In this document: in pieces, positions 22,806 through 34,810 of the stretch
Numbering within the stretch: the first letter of the stretch is position 1
Layout of the letters: every line of letters starts with the position of its first letter
NCBI RefSeq assembly: GCF_001640805.2
Contig: NC_066851.1
Coordinates: forward strand, 3,522,196 to 3,586,195
Direction of reading: 5' to 3'
Source: Lates calcarifer
Taxonomy: Eukaryota; Chordata; Actinopteri; Centropomidae
DNA length: 64,000 bases
Position numbers and translations under genes: made by a program
Notes under the pieces: model-generated
What the model saw: the letters and a program-made list of their open reading frames with translations, nothing else
Databases searched by the model: none
What the model was told of the DNA's origin: nothing

Positions 22806-23158
22806 CAAACACACTTGCACATGTGCCACATGGACACACAAACCAAAGCATGCACACACGCTTGCACAGTTAGGTATAGACAGCATGTGTGTAGCTAAGC
22901 ATGTGTACGTGAGGGTATTTCATAAACACGCCCCAACATTTAGGCTATGGATAAACAAACACACATACTATACATAGTGTCACTCTGTGTGTGTGTGTGT
23001 ATGTGTGTGTGTATTTACTAGTGTGTGTATGATGGAGAATAACAGTGAGTGGGCAGCGAGGGATGGGATGTGTGACTAGTGATTTGGAAACTGGGTTTAA
23101 ATGCTTAAATAGGTGTTGGCATGATCCTAAAATGTCATTTCTTTTACATCACTCTCCT

Positions 23159-23290
23159 CCATTAAAGGATAGGTTCACTATTTTTTAGAGCCTGTCTTAA
23201 AACGACAGTAAGGTGCCTGTATGTACACAGAAACACGTTTTGAGACTCCCTGCCCCTGGAACATTTGTACCATATTGACCAGACCCAGAA
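23159..23290 (+). repeat. Teleost dispersed repeat (TTAAAGGATAGGTTCA family)
   Basis: It begins CATTAAAGGATAGGTTCACT, then GAGCCTGTCTTAAAACGACA, then GTAAGGTGCCTGTATG, matching an abundant fish non-autonomous repeat. The right boundary is uncertain. Confidence 0.6.
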
Positions 23291-23689
23291 AGCCAAGAAG
23301 CACAAAGACAAACTGAGACAAAGAACACAAAGGAAAAGTTTAAAAGCATAAATAAAATTAAAGTGTAAATGAAAGCCTGTGACTCTCAAAGATGTGACTT
23401 TTGTTAACTTAATAAGCATTGCAATAAGCGTTGCACAGTGATTGTTCATTTAACTTAAAAACAACAATACAAAGAACTCACCCACAAACAAAGATCATAG
23501 CTTTGGACTGTAACAATAGTTTTCAGGCAGCTCCTACAGCTGGCTGGCCTTTCCCTTCCTCCTGACAAAAGGAGGAGAAGGCTAATTTTACCCTGTCTGC
23601 TGTCTGCAGTGGAGCCACTGAGCCACAACACTGGTATGCTGCAGTCACCACCTCACAGCATGCCATCTCTCTTTCCCTCCCTGTCTTGC
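23291..23689. other. Unassigned DNA
   Basis: No recognised feature beyond the decaying repeat end. Confidence 0.45.
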
Positions 23690-23870
23690 TGTAAGCCGGT
23701 CAACTCCAGCACAACACAACCATCATTAAAGCGTTCTGGCTGATAACACGCTTTAATTGGACCGTACCAGCGGCCTGGGCAAAATGGCGCCTTGTTAGCT
23801 CAGCTGCAGAGCAGAGCGAATGTACAAACAAACAAGCAAACAAATGAGGATATAAACAAACCCCCATGGA
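23690..23870. other. Possible conserved noncoding block
   Basis: Repeat-free sequence with homeodomain-like and E-box-like motifs: CATTAAAGCG, CACGCTTTAATTGGACCGTA, CAGCTG. Several CpGs are kept, whereas the surroundings are CpG-poor. Conservation cannot be tested here. Confidence 0.22.
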
Positions 23871-24289
23871 AGCTCACTTGGAGCGTGGGACATGGTAAGA
23901 AGCAAAGAGAAGGCTGACCTGCAAACACAGGAACTGATAAGTAGACATGTAGCATTATAGTGCAGAAGGATCAGAGGCTTTCGTATCTGCCAATTTTATT
24001 TTGTCTAGTCTCTGATGAATCTAGAACTGCAACTTTTCAAGGGCAGTTTATATTTCAACAGCTAACAAGTAAAAGAACATTTATTATATATAACACAGTA
24101 GCCTTTTGGTAGCCATTTAGAGGCAAATCAGAGTACCAAGCATTCATTAGTCCCAATGGAACTTCTAATTCAACCATTAATGTTACAGGTGTACCCACTG
24201 GAACATATAGGATGTGTTCTTATTTAGAGCAATTAATCTTCAATGTGGATATAGCATTTTCTTTATAAATAGGTATCTGTGCATTTCTA

Positions 24290-24570
24290 CATTTCCAGTT
24301 GGCTCTCCTCCTCTTCTCCTCAGTGGTGTTTAATTTGGATGCAGGAGTGTGTGCATTCTAATATTTTCCGTTTAGCGCTGAGGGACTTGGAGAATTCAGT
24401 GGGTCGTTTCACTTTCACGCTTTGCTGAAGAAAAAGCGAGGGCCATCTGACAATAGTTGCTACAAGTCACCTTGGTGCTGCTTTTATCCTAACGGATAAT
24501 TCAAGGTTGTTGATGCCGCACAGTCACCACTAAATCAAGAGCTCTGGGTACAATGCTGCTCCTCTCATCA
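24290..24570. other. Possible conserved noncoding block
   Basis: Repeat-free stretch with CGTTTAGCGCTGAGGGACTT, AAAGCGAGGGCCATCTGACA and CATCATTTGACAGCAG motifs. No frame looks coding. The balanced composition differs from the AT-rich flanks. Confidence 0.22.
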
Positions 24571-26139
24571 TTTGACAGCAGTAAGCTGATGTTGCTTCAC
24601 TGATTGACAACTGTTACAATATACACACATTACTGATTATAGCATTCTTTTTTTCCTCTTACCTGTGACAGGAACTTTAAAGGGCACTTCAACCTGGGAA
24701 TTATTGCTGTCACACAGACTTAAGTAAAAGTGTGTTGATGTGTGATCTTGTTGCCCAAATTTCTCATTGAAAACACAAATTTGAGAAACTTGTTTCCACG
24801 TCATATCACAATGAGCCGCAGCATGTTGATTAGTGTCAGCTGTAAGATAGTTCTGAAAAGGGGCTCCACATATGCTATTTATATTATAGGCATAAACTGA
24901 ACATTTAAATGTCTGAAATGAAACTGTTAATGTACATATTCATTTTTAATTGTTTCGTGTGAGATAAGTAGCAACTGAAGCTATTTAACTTGTTGGGTAA
25001 AAACAAAACCTCCCTGTGGGAACACACTAAACTGTGCCAGATATAACACCATTCTTCAGTGTTATCTGTTCACACACAAGACTATATGAGATGATAAAAC
25101 ACATTTTCAAATGCCTGCGGTGTCATAGTGATAAGATGAACCAATAGTTCATGAATGAGCTTGCAATGCAGTCACAGGTCCTGTCCAGTGAATGGCAGTT
25201 AGTTCCAGCGAGTCCAGATAGCAACGACTGTAAAATATATAGAACAGATTAGATAAGACACACTATTAAGTGTATGTGTGTGTAAGTGTGTGGTAATTAC
25301 TTGATGTCCCTGCCTAAACCTGTGCCATGTATTCCACTTTATACAATGTTTTCCTCTTAAGCAGTCTCTTACATTTTGCAGCTTGTCTCGTACACCCATC
25401 CTAATCACCAGACAAGAACACTGATGTCAGACAGATCTACAAAATTTGGGTTATATTCAATTACAATTTTTTTTAAATATGAAAGGTGAGATGGGAAGAA
25501 TCATGGTCACAGATGAATTATCAAACTGGCCTGGTGGGTGCAGGTTCAGGGGCCCACCAAATCAGGGGGCCTCTAAGCCAGAGCCTGTGTATACAGTGAC
25601 TGTTATTTCTTGCTGATGACTGGAGTCAAAAGTAGGGTTGTTCCAATTGTTCCAATTCCAAATGTTCTGATACTTAGTGGTTTAATATTGAGTATGTGCC
25701 CATATAGTTCCCTAACCTATAGTTATGATATACTGCATATATTATTGGAACATTATTACTGGTGCATTCAGCAACATTTTGCTATTGTCAAAGTGTATTG
25801 TCAAACAACTGCATATACCGTTGGGTTACTTAATCTGGAAATGTAAATATTAAAAAATGTTAAATCTTCAACTCTAACTGTGAAATTAATGTAGTGAAGT
25901 AAGCATAATAATTCCCTCTGAAATATGGAAATACTGGAGTAGTACAAGTACAAGCACAAGTAGCTAGGTTGTGGTAATGGCACATAAACTATAATTTGGG
26001 AATGATTAAAGTCAGGCATCTGAAAGTTTAGTTAAGGTGAATGTACGTTAAGGTTAGGGAAAGATGACAGAAAGAGTACCAGGGGAAAAGCTACGTAATT
26101 CATAGATTTTATTGAAACCAAGAACAGCTTTTCTTATGG
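24571..26139. other. Unassigned AT-rich DNA
   Basis: No recognised feature. GGTTCAGGGGCCCACCAAAT at about 25541-25560 resembles a fish repeat fragment but is too short to call. Confidence 0.45.
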
Positions 26140-26860
26140 TCATATTTTGTTATCTTGAGATAACAAAAGGCAGATTTTGAGATTAGATAATTTATTGCAT
26201 TTTCTCAAGATCAATCGATGATTTGGTCCCTCAAGATCTCTGTCATGACTATGTATGCATGCTGTCATGGCACTCCTGATATCTGAAGAAGATTATAAGG
26301 AAGAAGAGGAATCAACCAGGGTTAAATTTGTGCTGGTGTAAATACTTTTTGTGTCATATTTAATGTTATCTGTTATAGTAGTTAGCTGTAAATTGCTTGT
26401 TTGCCAATTTTGAATGCATTTTAAATGTAACTTAGAGATAGACATCAATCATTACACCTCGCTGTGCTAATAGCACTTGGAGCAGAGGAGATCAATAGAC
26501 AGACATAAGACTTAGTTCAGTTTCCAGCCTGCTTGCTTTTTGTGCTCGTAAAAAGAACTTCTACGCCCTGTGTTCTAGCCAGTTTTGAATGGGTGACTTC
26601 TTCTCTCCTCTGACCCACCAGAACAGAACCCTCTCTGTGTTTTGGGACCTCTTGATGTACAAATTAAAAACTGGGAGTGACCTTTCGTCTTCTCATGATA
26701 ACGGGTTGATTATCTTGTTATCTTGAGATAAGAAAGCTCGTTTTCTTGAGATAATGAGATAAATTAACCTGGTATCACAAGAAAGCAAGCTAACAAGATA
26801 ACAAAATAATTAACAAGTGATCTCGAGGACATTAAAAAAAAAAAAGTCCATTTCAGCCAT
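26140..26860. repeat. Repeat block with TTATCTTGAGATAA palindromes
   Basis: GTTATCTTGAGATAAC occurs at 26150-26165, a near-perfect palindrome. TTGTTATCTTGAGATAAGAA occurs at 26715-26734, followed by CGTTTTCTTGAGATAATGAG and AACAAGATAACAAAAT. The motif clusters at the two ends of a block of about 700 bp, as in a teleost DNA repeat with internal TTATCTCGAGATAA modules. Exact termini are not seen. Confidence 0.45.
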
Positions 26861-27695
26861 TCTCTGCTTCTGTAGATGCATCTCATGAGGTGCAGAATAT
26901 GTATAAATTTAATTTCTGGACTATGGTGATATTTCTATACCATAATGTTGTATCTGTCCGTTGCAATGAAGATAATCACTCACTACTCAATGTTCAAGGT
27001 GATACATTGTATTCTACTTATGAAAAACAAATCACAAATGATTTTGGATGCTAGTGCTTAAACGAGTAAATCACACAAAAGGTGCGTCCTGAAGTTGAAG
27101 CAGCTGAAGTCTGTCTCCTAATATGACCTGCAGAATACTGGCCAATAAACTAAAACTGGAAAATGAGTTCAGGTTTAGAGCCATCAAATGTATTTTCATA
27201 ACTGAAATGTTTTTGATTGACACAGCTATTAAAAGATGTATAACTGCAGTGGAAGTGTTGAGAGGATATGTTTAATTATTTCTTGAATGTTACAGACCGC
27301 AACCGTCCCTCTGGGTGTGAATCCAGGAACAACCCACTGGTGACCTGAAGTTATGAAAAGCTCTACAGTGAAGTAAGTGATGATATTTTGAACACCATCG
27401 ATTGTCATGTCTGCAACAACTAGGAAAATAAGGCGCAGGCTGAAAATAACTGTGATCATCTTGTAAGCACACTCAGTAGTTGAGCGGTGTGCTGTTTGGT
27501 TGGGAAAGGATGTGTTCAGGGGCTCTGCTGTAGTGCTCTCTGTGTAGTGCACTAAACAGGACACCTTATTCAGAACAAAGTGAGAGAGGAGAAGAGCTCC
27601 CTCCCTCCGACTCTCTGACCTTCTCAAAATGGGTAGAGCAGGAGAGAGCAAGCAGAGGGAGGAGAGCAGAGAGGGAGAGGTCATTTATCTAGCTA
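26861..27695. other. Unassigned DNA
   Basis: A 151-codon minus-strand frame (27229-27684) has no recognisable domain and I treat it as chance. Confidence 0.5.
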
Positions 27696-27711
27696 CCCCC
27701 CCCCCCCCCCC
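27696..27711. repeat. C-rich homopolymer tract
   Basis: About 16 consecutive C. Confidence 0.93.
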
Positions 27712-28011
27712 TCTGGCCCACCACCACCTCCCAAGTGGAGCAGTGAAACTGAAGGTGAGAGCGGATTCACCCCCGCTGCCTGTAGACATCAGAATCAGAA
27801 TCAAACCTATCACCTCTCAGCACTGTCATTCTCCATCGCATGTACACCTGAGCTTACACTTACACACATTCAAACATGCAACAATATTAACACAACGACA
27901 GATTAATCCATAGATTTAAGCAAATACAACACACATGCACGCATGCACCACAACACTTGCCCATCCATCACAGCCACCCTGGGCTTTGCTGATCCTCCTA
28001 GCTACAGCTAA

Positions 28012-28060
<49 letters not shown>
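28012..28060. repeat. (TG)n microsatellite
   Basis: About 24 TG units followed by CGCGTGC. Prone to length variation and Z-DNA formation. Confidence 0.97.
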
Positions 28061-28064
<4 letters not shown>

Positions 28065-28439
28065 TGCATCTGTGTGTACAGAAAGGGTGTGTGGAGACAG
28101 ACATGGCTGGCTGATCACACTGCACCAGGGCCTCCCAGACAAACTGTCATCACCAATTAGCACAAATCCTAACAACTGCCATCTTATAATGTAGATGCAG
28201 TGTCATGGCAGAGCAGAGCAGATCATATGACTCATTCTTATATATGTACAAAAACACCAACACACATATTAGTGATGAAATCAAGCAACATATATGTATT
28301 ATACATACATTTTTTTAAAAATATTTTACTTAGTATTTGTATTAATATCTTTTCTTCACCAGCTTTTTACATCTGCTTCATTTTTATTTCAGCAAAATAA
28401 TGAATAACATTTTAATCATTATGTAAGTACAGCTTTCTT

Positions 28440-28665
28440 AGATGAGCACCACATTTTTGTATTAATAGATCTCAGTTCTGCTGTTGGTGCTGTGGACCAC
28501 TGTATCTTGGTTGAGAGGCTAAGACAGTGGGTGGAGAATCTATGCCAAGGCTGAAGGCTTCTTTACCTTTTATTTGTCAGCCGTCTGTATCTATCTCATT
28601 TAACTTCACCAACCTATAAATAGGACTTTACCATCATCAGGGCTGCTCTGACTGTGTTGTTGACA
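28440..28665 (+). mobile_element. L2/Rex1-type LINE reverse-transcriptase fragment
   Basis: The forward frame reads LIDLSSAVGAVDHCILVERL then RQWVE, matching the RT motif (LLDLSAAFDTVDH.ILL.RL..WVG). After a stop, LKASLPFICQPSVSISFNFT corresponds to the WF.SYLS.RSFSVSIG.FTS block. The PQGS and YADD motifs are missing. A separate copy of the same LINE class, better kept at YADD, is at 44075-44535. Confidence 0.7.
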
Positions 28666-29158
28666 TCCATGGGGTGTTAAAGAACAAGGTTGAAAAAGGA
28701 GCAAATAAGCTCTAAGAATAATCAGCGTAACACATCACCCTCACCTGCCATCAGCTGCAGTGCTCGCTGCACCAGAGCTATCAAACTGTGCAGCTTGCTT
28801 AATTAGCAAACAGTTAACTGTTACAATCCGCTTTGAGTGTCCCTCGCCAGAAGCTTTCCCATTCTCACACTTGGATGTGGCCCAAACCCACTGATGTGGA
28901 AAATAATAACAATACTGGGCTCTGGACTTAGATATGAAACCCTCATGATGCACTGACTGTGTGTGAATGGGGCAAACTTGCGTGCTGTTAATGTGTGGCT
29001 GTGCAGTGTGTGTGGGGTACGTGTGGCAGTGGTATGTGTTGGGTAATGGAGTGCATGTGAGGGGGCTTGAGGCCATTGGTGCTAGATAAGACTCCATCAG
29101 CATCAGTGATGTATAAATAGCTTTGCCCTGGTTTTGTTGCTGGCACCCTCTAAACCCC

Positions 29159-29160
<2 letters not shown>
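28666..29160. other. Unassigned DNA
   Basis: No recognised feature. Confidence 0.5.

Positions 29161-29161
<1 letters not shown>

Positions 29162-29192
<31 letters not shown>
29162..29192. repeat. (CA)n microsatellite
   Basis: About 15 CA units, with a further CA run at 29201-29214. Confidence 0.96.
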
Positions 29193-29196
<4 letters not shown>

Positions 29197-29340
29197 AAAG
29201 CACACACACACACATGCACACAGTGTAACCCTGATCCAGTTGCCACCGCACAGTTTTTCTGTGTGGTTTGGCTGCCCTTCAAGAAGTGCGTGCGTATCTG
29301 GGAAGGGGTGTTTGTCGAACTGCCTCTACCTGACCCTCTG

Positions 29341-29342
<2 letters not shown>

Positions 29343-29377
<35 letters not shown>
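29343..29377. repeat. (GT)n microsatellite
   Basis: About 17 GT units, 150 bp from the (CA)n at 29162 and complementary to it. Confidence 0.96.
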
Positions 29378-29379
<2 letters not shown>

Positions 29380-31005
29380 GCGTGAGCTCATGTGTACACT
29401 TTAATACCCTGTTTGGCTCTCTCTACAAACAGATGGGAAAAAAATTGGTTAACTGCTGTAAATTACGAGTATGTGCATGTTTACACCTGTATTTCTGCAG
29501 CAATGGGCTCGTAAACACAAGCAAATGACACACTCACATACTGGTACCCATCCACAAAAACAACACAAACATACTTGTACAAATGTCAGGTAATAAAAGC
29601 ACATTTCACAAAAATATCAGTGGTGTACCAATTCCTAATTCTTATTTTTCTCTTTCCTCATCCAGACTTTTCTGTCTCTCCTCCATAGGGGATGTGAAAT
29701 TCTCCAAAATCTCCTCTAATCCCTGACAGGTTTTCTGTTTCCTCCTGTGTTGCAGCCATATTGTCCCAATCTTAACACCAAAATCCTGAAATCTCACTTT
29801 CACATACTGAAAGGCCAAGAAAACCTCAGAGTGCTTGATAGGATGTGGTCTGAGAGACCTGGAGAGGAAATAAAGTGGTATGCAATATCACTACAGAGTG
29901 TTCGGAGACAGTTATAGTGACTGTGCAGCTGTGCAGCCTGACCCTGACCTCACAGAATGTGACTGACTGCATCTGAATGTGAGGAAGAGATGACAGAAGG
30001 CTGGGTGACTGGGGGGAATTTAGCACTTGATTTCTTGTAAACAGATTGTGTGATCATGAAATAAAATATATTTTTATGAGCAAACATTTATTTGAATGAC
30101 AAGTTTTATTCTCATATTTGTATTTATCTTCTATTTTTGTATTTAAAGTATCAATCTTTAATTAAATTTGCCATTTTTTTATCAGTAGCGTCCATAGGTT
30201 TGTGTGAATAACTGGCATGTTCAAAATCACTCCATTAGATTCTGTGACATGTTAACTATAAAGTGCATTCAACAGTACCCAAAATAAAAAATCAGTCCAT
30301 AGCATGCACAAATTCATGTTTTGCTCAAGATGAATGGTAATAACTTTGGTGATCCACTGACTAATGACCCAAGATGAAACATGGTAATGTTCAAGTCACA
30401 AAACTCTACAGCGGCCATGGCAATTTTGTTACCGATTCCAACCAACATTAAAAAAAAAAAAAGTTTCCTTAACCTTAACAAGGTACCTGATCTAACCCAA
30501 ACCATGGCAGCACTGTTACTGTCAGGACTGTGGTGCTGTCCAAGGTGCTGGATAGCTCCCTAGCTGTTCCCAGCAGCAGCAGTAGCACTTTGGAGACTGC
30601 CGTGGTGTACTGTTCTGACAAATTCAGGCCTGGCACCAGAATGAATATGCAATATCCTCAAAAAGGCTAAATAACAACTACTTGAAAGCACTCGCAAAAA
30701 TCATTCAAAATCAGCAGGAGAGGTGCACTGTTTGCAGCTTGTAGCTCTCAAGGGACACAGCCTTTTCAATGGCATTTCAAGTGAAGAAATTACACTTTAA
30801 TTATTAAAATGAAGTTTTTGTTATAATTGTTGCATGTGAAAGCAATAACATACAACTGATGAGAAACGTATTTCATTCATCAAGTTAAGAACCCAATTAA
30901 ACAGGTCTGCTTTTATAAGTTTCAACTGAAATGGATTTCAAAACCTGTACATACTCTGGTGGTTGGAGGAAAAAACAAAAATAAAAATGATCTCAAAAGA
31001 AAATG
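29380..31005. other. Unassigned DNA
   Basis: No recognised gene or repeat. It contains A-rich runs (30450-30462) and a (CAG)n-like CAGCAGCAGCAGTAGC at 30571. Confidence 0.5.
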
Positions 31006-31073
31006 AATATAATATAATATAATATAATATAATATAATATAATATAATATAATATAATATAATATAATATAAT
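31006..31073. repeat. (AATAT)13 pentanucleotide microsatellite
   Basis: Thirteen perfect AATAT units. This is the longest perfect non-dinucleotide microsatellite in the window. Confidence 0.98.
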
Positions 31074-31449
31074 TAGAACATGTATTATAACATGAAAGGG
31101 ATGTCCAACACTGAGGTCAATATGATACACACCTCAGTGCACTGCCAATGTTGCCAATACATAAAAGATACATATGAAACAAAAGACAGAAAATTATAAA
31201 TAAACTTAAAAAGTGTCATTTTTACTTCACATATTTATTTCTCTAGTACTGTAACTCACTGAGCATTTCATTTTTGCTGTTTCTTTTTGACTAATAGAAA
31301 CACTTGGCACTTTCACAAAAGGGCCTTTTCACAAGTCCAAGAAGTGCAAATAAAGTCTCTAACAAAAGATGTAAAATGCCATGCCTTAAACCAGTCTATC
31401 TTTACCATTCTTTGTCTCCAGTTACACCTCTGTAACACCTCACACATTT
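31074..31449. other. Unassigned DNA
   Basis: Presumably single-copy AT-rich DNA flanking the hAT remnant. No 3' terminal repeat of the hAT element was found in it. Confidence 0.45.
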
Positions 31450-32624
31450 AACAGTTAAACAGTTTGAGGATGCTACCAGTCTTCTTGCTGGGGGCACCAC
31501 TGGGGGTAGCCAGAGCTGAATCTGAGGGGGAGGGGGAGGTTGATGTCTCCGCACAATGTTTCATACTCACACCATGTTGCTAGTAGTAGCACTTAAGTAA
31601 TGCATAAGTTAGTTGTGCTGCCTGTGTACTTGGCACAGCAAGGAACAGGTGTAGAGCTATGTCTGTATTAGGGAACACAGCCTGTGATTTTCTTCTCCTC
31701 AAGAGTTTGAACAGTTCAACTGCCAACACATACACGTTAATCTGCACAAAATCTTGAAACTGAATCACCTCCGTCACAAAGTCCTTCTCCATGGGCCATT
31801 TGATATTTTAGTTGGAAGTTCAATGCTTATGAGCGGAGCTTCTTTTGGAAATTTGACTGCAATTTATTTAAAAAGCCACAGCTTTCCAGTAATTGTATGA
31901 CTGGGATCTTCTGTCCAGCTCTGCCGCTAGTCTGTCAATCACTATGGTAAAAACAGACTTGCTTGAAAACTTGCTTTGGCCTGACAGCTGACACTCTGGT
32001 TCAGAGGATTCGTTGGCCTGTCTTTTTCGCTTTCTCACACGTTGCGTGTCTGTTTTATAGACCTCTGGTTGGAGACTGTTGGAGACATCCTTCTTCGCTG
32101 CCATATCAAAACTATCAAAATATATTGCGTAAGTCTGCCACATAGCCTTTCAATGAATGCACCAGACCCACAACATTACACAGGTCAGGTTCAACAGCCT
32201 GTAGTGCAGCGCTTGCGGTATGAAACCACAGGAGAATGTAATTCCACATACAGCAGAGAAATGCTTTTTCCAGCTTATCCATTTTCCTGTGAAGTATTCT
32301 TCTTCCTGTGTAGTTAGGAGCTGGTGGTCATTGTCAGTAATGTTTTGAAATGCTTGCTTGATAGCGTTATATTTCAGTGTCTGGACTTTGGTACCATTTG
32401 AGTGCATTGACAATCTTGTATCTGCGAGTGTTGTTTCATTGTGTTTCTTTCCATTAGTCTGGAGTCCCACAGTGATCACCTGCCAGTATGACATGGACTT
32501 GGAGAAGAAAGTGAAGAGTGTTTGAACAAACTAAAATACCATTCTGTTTCTTAGCAGCAATTTACACTGTTAATCTCCACCAAGTTCAGCATGTAGGCGA
32601 CACAGGTTCCCCATTCTGCCGTGT

Positions 32625-32638
32625 GGGGGGGGGGGGGG
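32625..32638. repeat. G14 homopolymer inside the hAT remnant
   Basis: Uninterrupted G run that breaks the transposase frame between the NMSG-like and AHSLNL-like motifs. Confidence 0.9.
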
Positions 32639-32960
32639 TTGACCTCTTTGATCTGGGACTGCAAATCTATGTATGCAGCTGAAATGTTGCTTGGGTTATT
32701 ATAGCACTGCCAATGACAGTTGTTGATGTCAATGCCCTTCTCCTGCATCACACTTAAAATAGGATTACAAAGGGCAAACTACCCACATAATTTCCATTGT
32801 TAACATCTGCAAAGTCCACGCTCTGTCAAAAAACTTACTGACAGCAACTGCCATTGGCAAAATTTTGCAATCAATACAAAAGATGCTACCTTAAGACTGC
32901 AAGTTCCTTTTTCCCCCCGTTTTCATTTAAAATGAAATTCTGAGAAATATCTCGTCTGTT

Positions 32961-33298
32961 GGACGGCACGGCAGTGGTTAGCACTGTTGCCTCACAGCAA
33001 GAAGGTTCGGAGTTCGAGCCCAGGGCTTTTCTGTGTGGAGTTTGTATGTTCTAACTTTGCCTGCATGAGTTCTCTACAGGTACTCCGGCTTCCTCCCACA
33101 GTCCAAAGTCACACAGGTTAATTGGTGACTCTAAATTGCCCGTGAGTGTGAATGGTTGTTTGTCTATATGTGTTGGCCCTGCGATGGACTGGTGATCTAT
33201 ACAGGGTGTACCCTGCCTCTCACCCAATGTCAGCTGGGATAGGCTCCAGCCCCTGTGACCCTTAACAGATAGGCGGTATAGATAATGAATGAATGAAT
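32961..33298 (+). mobile_element. Full-length tRNA-derived SINE (copy 2) with 11-bp target duplication
   Basis: It begins GGACGGCACGGCAGTGGTTA (A box), then AAGGTTCGGAGTTCGAGCCC (B box). The body has CTCCGGCTTCCTCCCACAGT, GATGGACTGGTGATCTATAC, AGGGTGTACCCTGCCTCTCA and GTCAGCTGGGATAGGCTCCA, and the tail is (GAAT)n. Flanks ATCTCGTCTGT (32949-32959) and ATCTCCTCTGT (33297-33307) form a target duplication with one mismatch, which fixes the boundaries. It sits inside the hAT transposase sequence and is therefore younger. It is the best copy of its family in the window. Confidence 0.9.
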
Positions 33299-33886
33299 CT
33301 CCTCTGTCATTGATATTGCTGTTCAGAGGCAAAAAGGCAGTTTTTATTCTAGCAGGATTTAGGTCTGATTCTGACCCAATGAGCACACACCTGTCTGTCT
33401 TGTTGCCCCAGCGACCTGGGTCAGTACTGTAGGGGTCTGACATGTCTCTTTTCAGCGCTTCTCCTCCTGTCGATGCCACTCCCTCTCTCTCCTCAGCAGC
33501 ACACAGTACTTTGTCCTCCTCTCACAGCAGCAGAGGGTTCTCCATTTGGCTCATCGTCTCCTCCAGCTGCCTTACATGTCTTTCTCCCCCACAGCAAGAA
33601 ATAAGCTTTACATCATCTGTACTGTATACTTCTTTAATCCTGTTACCTTTGTTAGAGCAGGTGGTCTGTGGAGACATAATCAAAAAAATGACCAGACAAA
33701 AAGCTGAAAGGACAACAAAACCAAACCATGTTTATCTATAATGAGTGAATCCTGAAGAAGTATATTTCTCATGCAACTAGACATCACCTCACAATTTCAG
33801 ACCTACCTGAATAAGACATTTTAAGACTTTTAAGACTTAATTCTGAAATCTAATTTAAGGACTTAAAAAACCCTGCCTCTTTAAAC

Positions 33887-34342
33887 CTTCCTACTTATAA
33901 CACAGATGTTATGAGTGAATCACATGACTCTGTGAAAAAGCAATGAATAGAGATGACATATAATGTTAATAGAGAACTGCTCAAAGGTAGTCCTCACTGA
34001 TTATTGTATACAAATAAAATAAAATACAATAAAATAAAAAACCAACAAACTTGATTTATTGTAGTTTGTATTTTAAATTGTCACAGATGTTACTTGGTAC
34101 ACAGTTATTAGTGTTACTGTTTTGTTGTGTTACAGTGTCTCTAGAAGTATACAGTTGACTGCATTAAAGTTATGTGCATGGTTAGAACCTTCCTCCAATA
34201 TAAGTGTGCCAGAGCATAAAGATAATATGAGCTCATGTCAAATGAGGTCCCTGGTTAGTTGCGACCTGGCCTCAAGCCCCAGTAAGCCTGTGCATTAAGA
34301 TGCTAGTGTGGATGGCAGACGACGGTCACGCCAGAGACTGGG
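33887..34342. other. Unassigned AT-rich DNA
   Basis: Includes a degenerate (AAAAT)n at 34012-34040. Nothing else is recognised. Confidence 0.5.
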
Positions 34343-34512
34343 GTTTAGGGTTGGTTTAGGCAAAGGTTAGACAAAAGTGGTGTTGTTGGTTAAATGTAAA
34401 TACACACTGTGCCTGAAGGCACTGTTAACTTTTTCTTTATTAAACCAGACCACTGTCTTTCCCAAACTTTAAGTAAGAGCTGTGTTTGCCTAAACATAAC
34501 CATAATGCTGTT
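34343..34512. repeat. Possible short inverted-repeat (MITE-like) element
   Basis: GGTTGGTTTAGGCAAAGG on the left is mirrored by GTGTTTGCCTAAACATAACC on the right, giving about 15 bp of inverted similarity around 110 bp. Both ends resemble GGTTAGGTTTAGGCAA-type termini seen in fish repeats. No target duplication was found. Confidence 0.35.
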
Positions 34513-34704
34513 GTCACTACAAGCGGATGTTGTACTGCAAGGTTAGGTATTCTGTTGGAAAACAAAATGCTGTCTGTGAACATATTACTGATATGTTCAA
34601 ATACAGAAATTAATATACTCATTAAGTTAATAGATAATGTAGTGCTGTAATAATAATCCAGTTTAGTTGAATATAAATGTAATTTGAAGGAGACAGGGTG
34701 GCAT

Positions 34705-34736
<32 letters not shown>
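34705..34736. repeat. (CA)n microsatellite
   Basis: Sixteen CA units, in inverted arrangement with the (GT)n 74 bp downstream. Confidence 0.97.
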
Positions 34737-34738
<2 letters not shown>

Positions 34739-34807
34739 TCCTGGTGAGCTCACCCTGACCACAGCACAGGAGTAAGTGCCAAGTATGTGGTTGTGTGTGT
34801 CTACATG

Positions 34808-34810
<3 letters not shown>

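Larger units (their letters stand above)
31450..33886 (-). mobile_element. Degraded hAT transposon (ZMYM1-like transposase pseudogene) split by a SINE
   Basis: Minus-strand pieces follow the order of hAT transposases related to vertebrate ZMYM1/DUF4371 proteins. STDPGRWGNKT (about 33420) is the N-terminal DP..W block. After the SINE comes ISQNFILNENGG. INNCHWQCYNNPSNISAAY (about 32700) is the C.GQ.YDNA.NMSG.Y block, and CVAYMLNLVE is the C.AHSLNL block. LADTRLSMHSNGTKVQ (about 32400) matches TRWS.HSDA. DRLAAELDRRSQSY (about 31900) and VFPNTDIALHLFLAVPST (about 31670) match the dimerisation domain start. At the 5' end, AAGGACTTAAAAAACCCTG (33859-33877) resembles a hAT terminal repeat. Frameshifts and lost catalytic residues make it inactive. 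Confidence 0.8.

Noticed and set aside
27229..27684. 151-codon minus-strand frame
   Set aside because: No low complexity, but also no recognisable motif, ordinary AT-rich codon use and competing frames. Judged chance.
28741..29211. 156-codon minus-strand frame beginning MCVCFCLCVCVC
   Set aside because: The start is a translated CA repeat; the rest has no recognised domain or splice context.
31006..31073. (AATAT)13 as a CRISPR-like or regulatory array
   Set aside because: It is a plain pentanucleotide microsatellite with no spacers; the genome is vertebrate.
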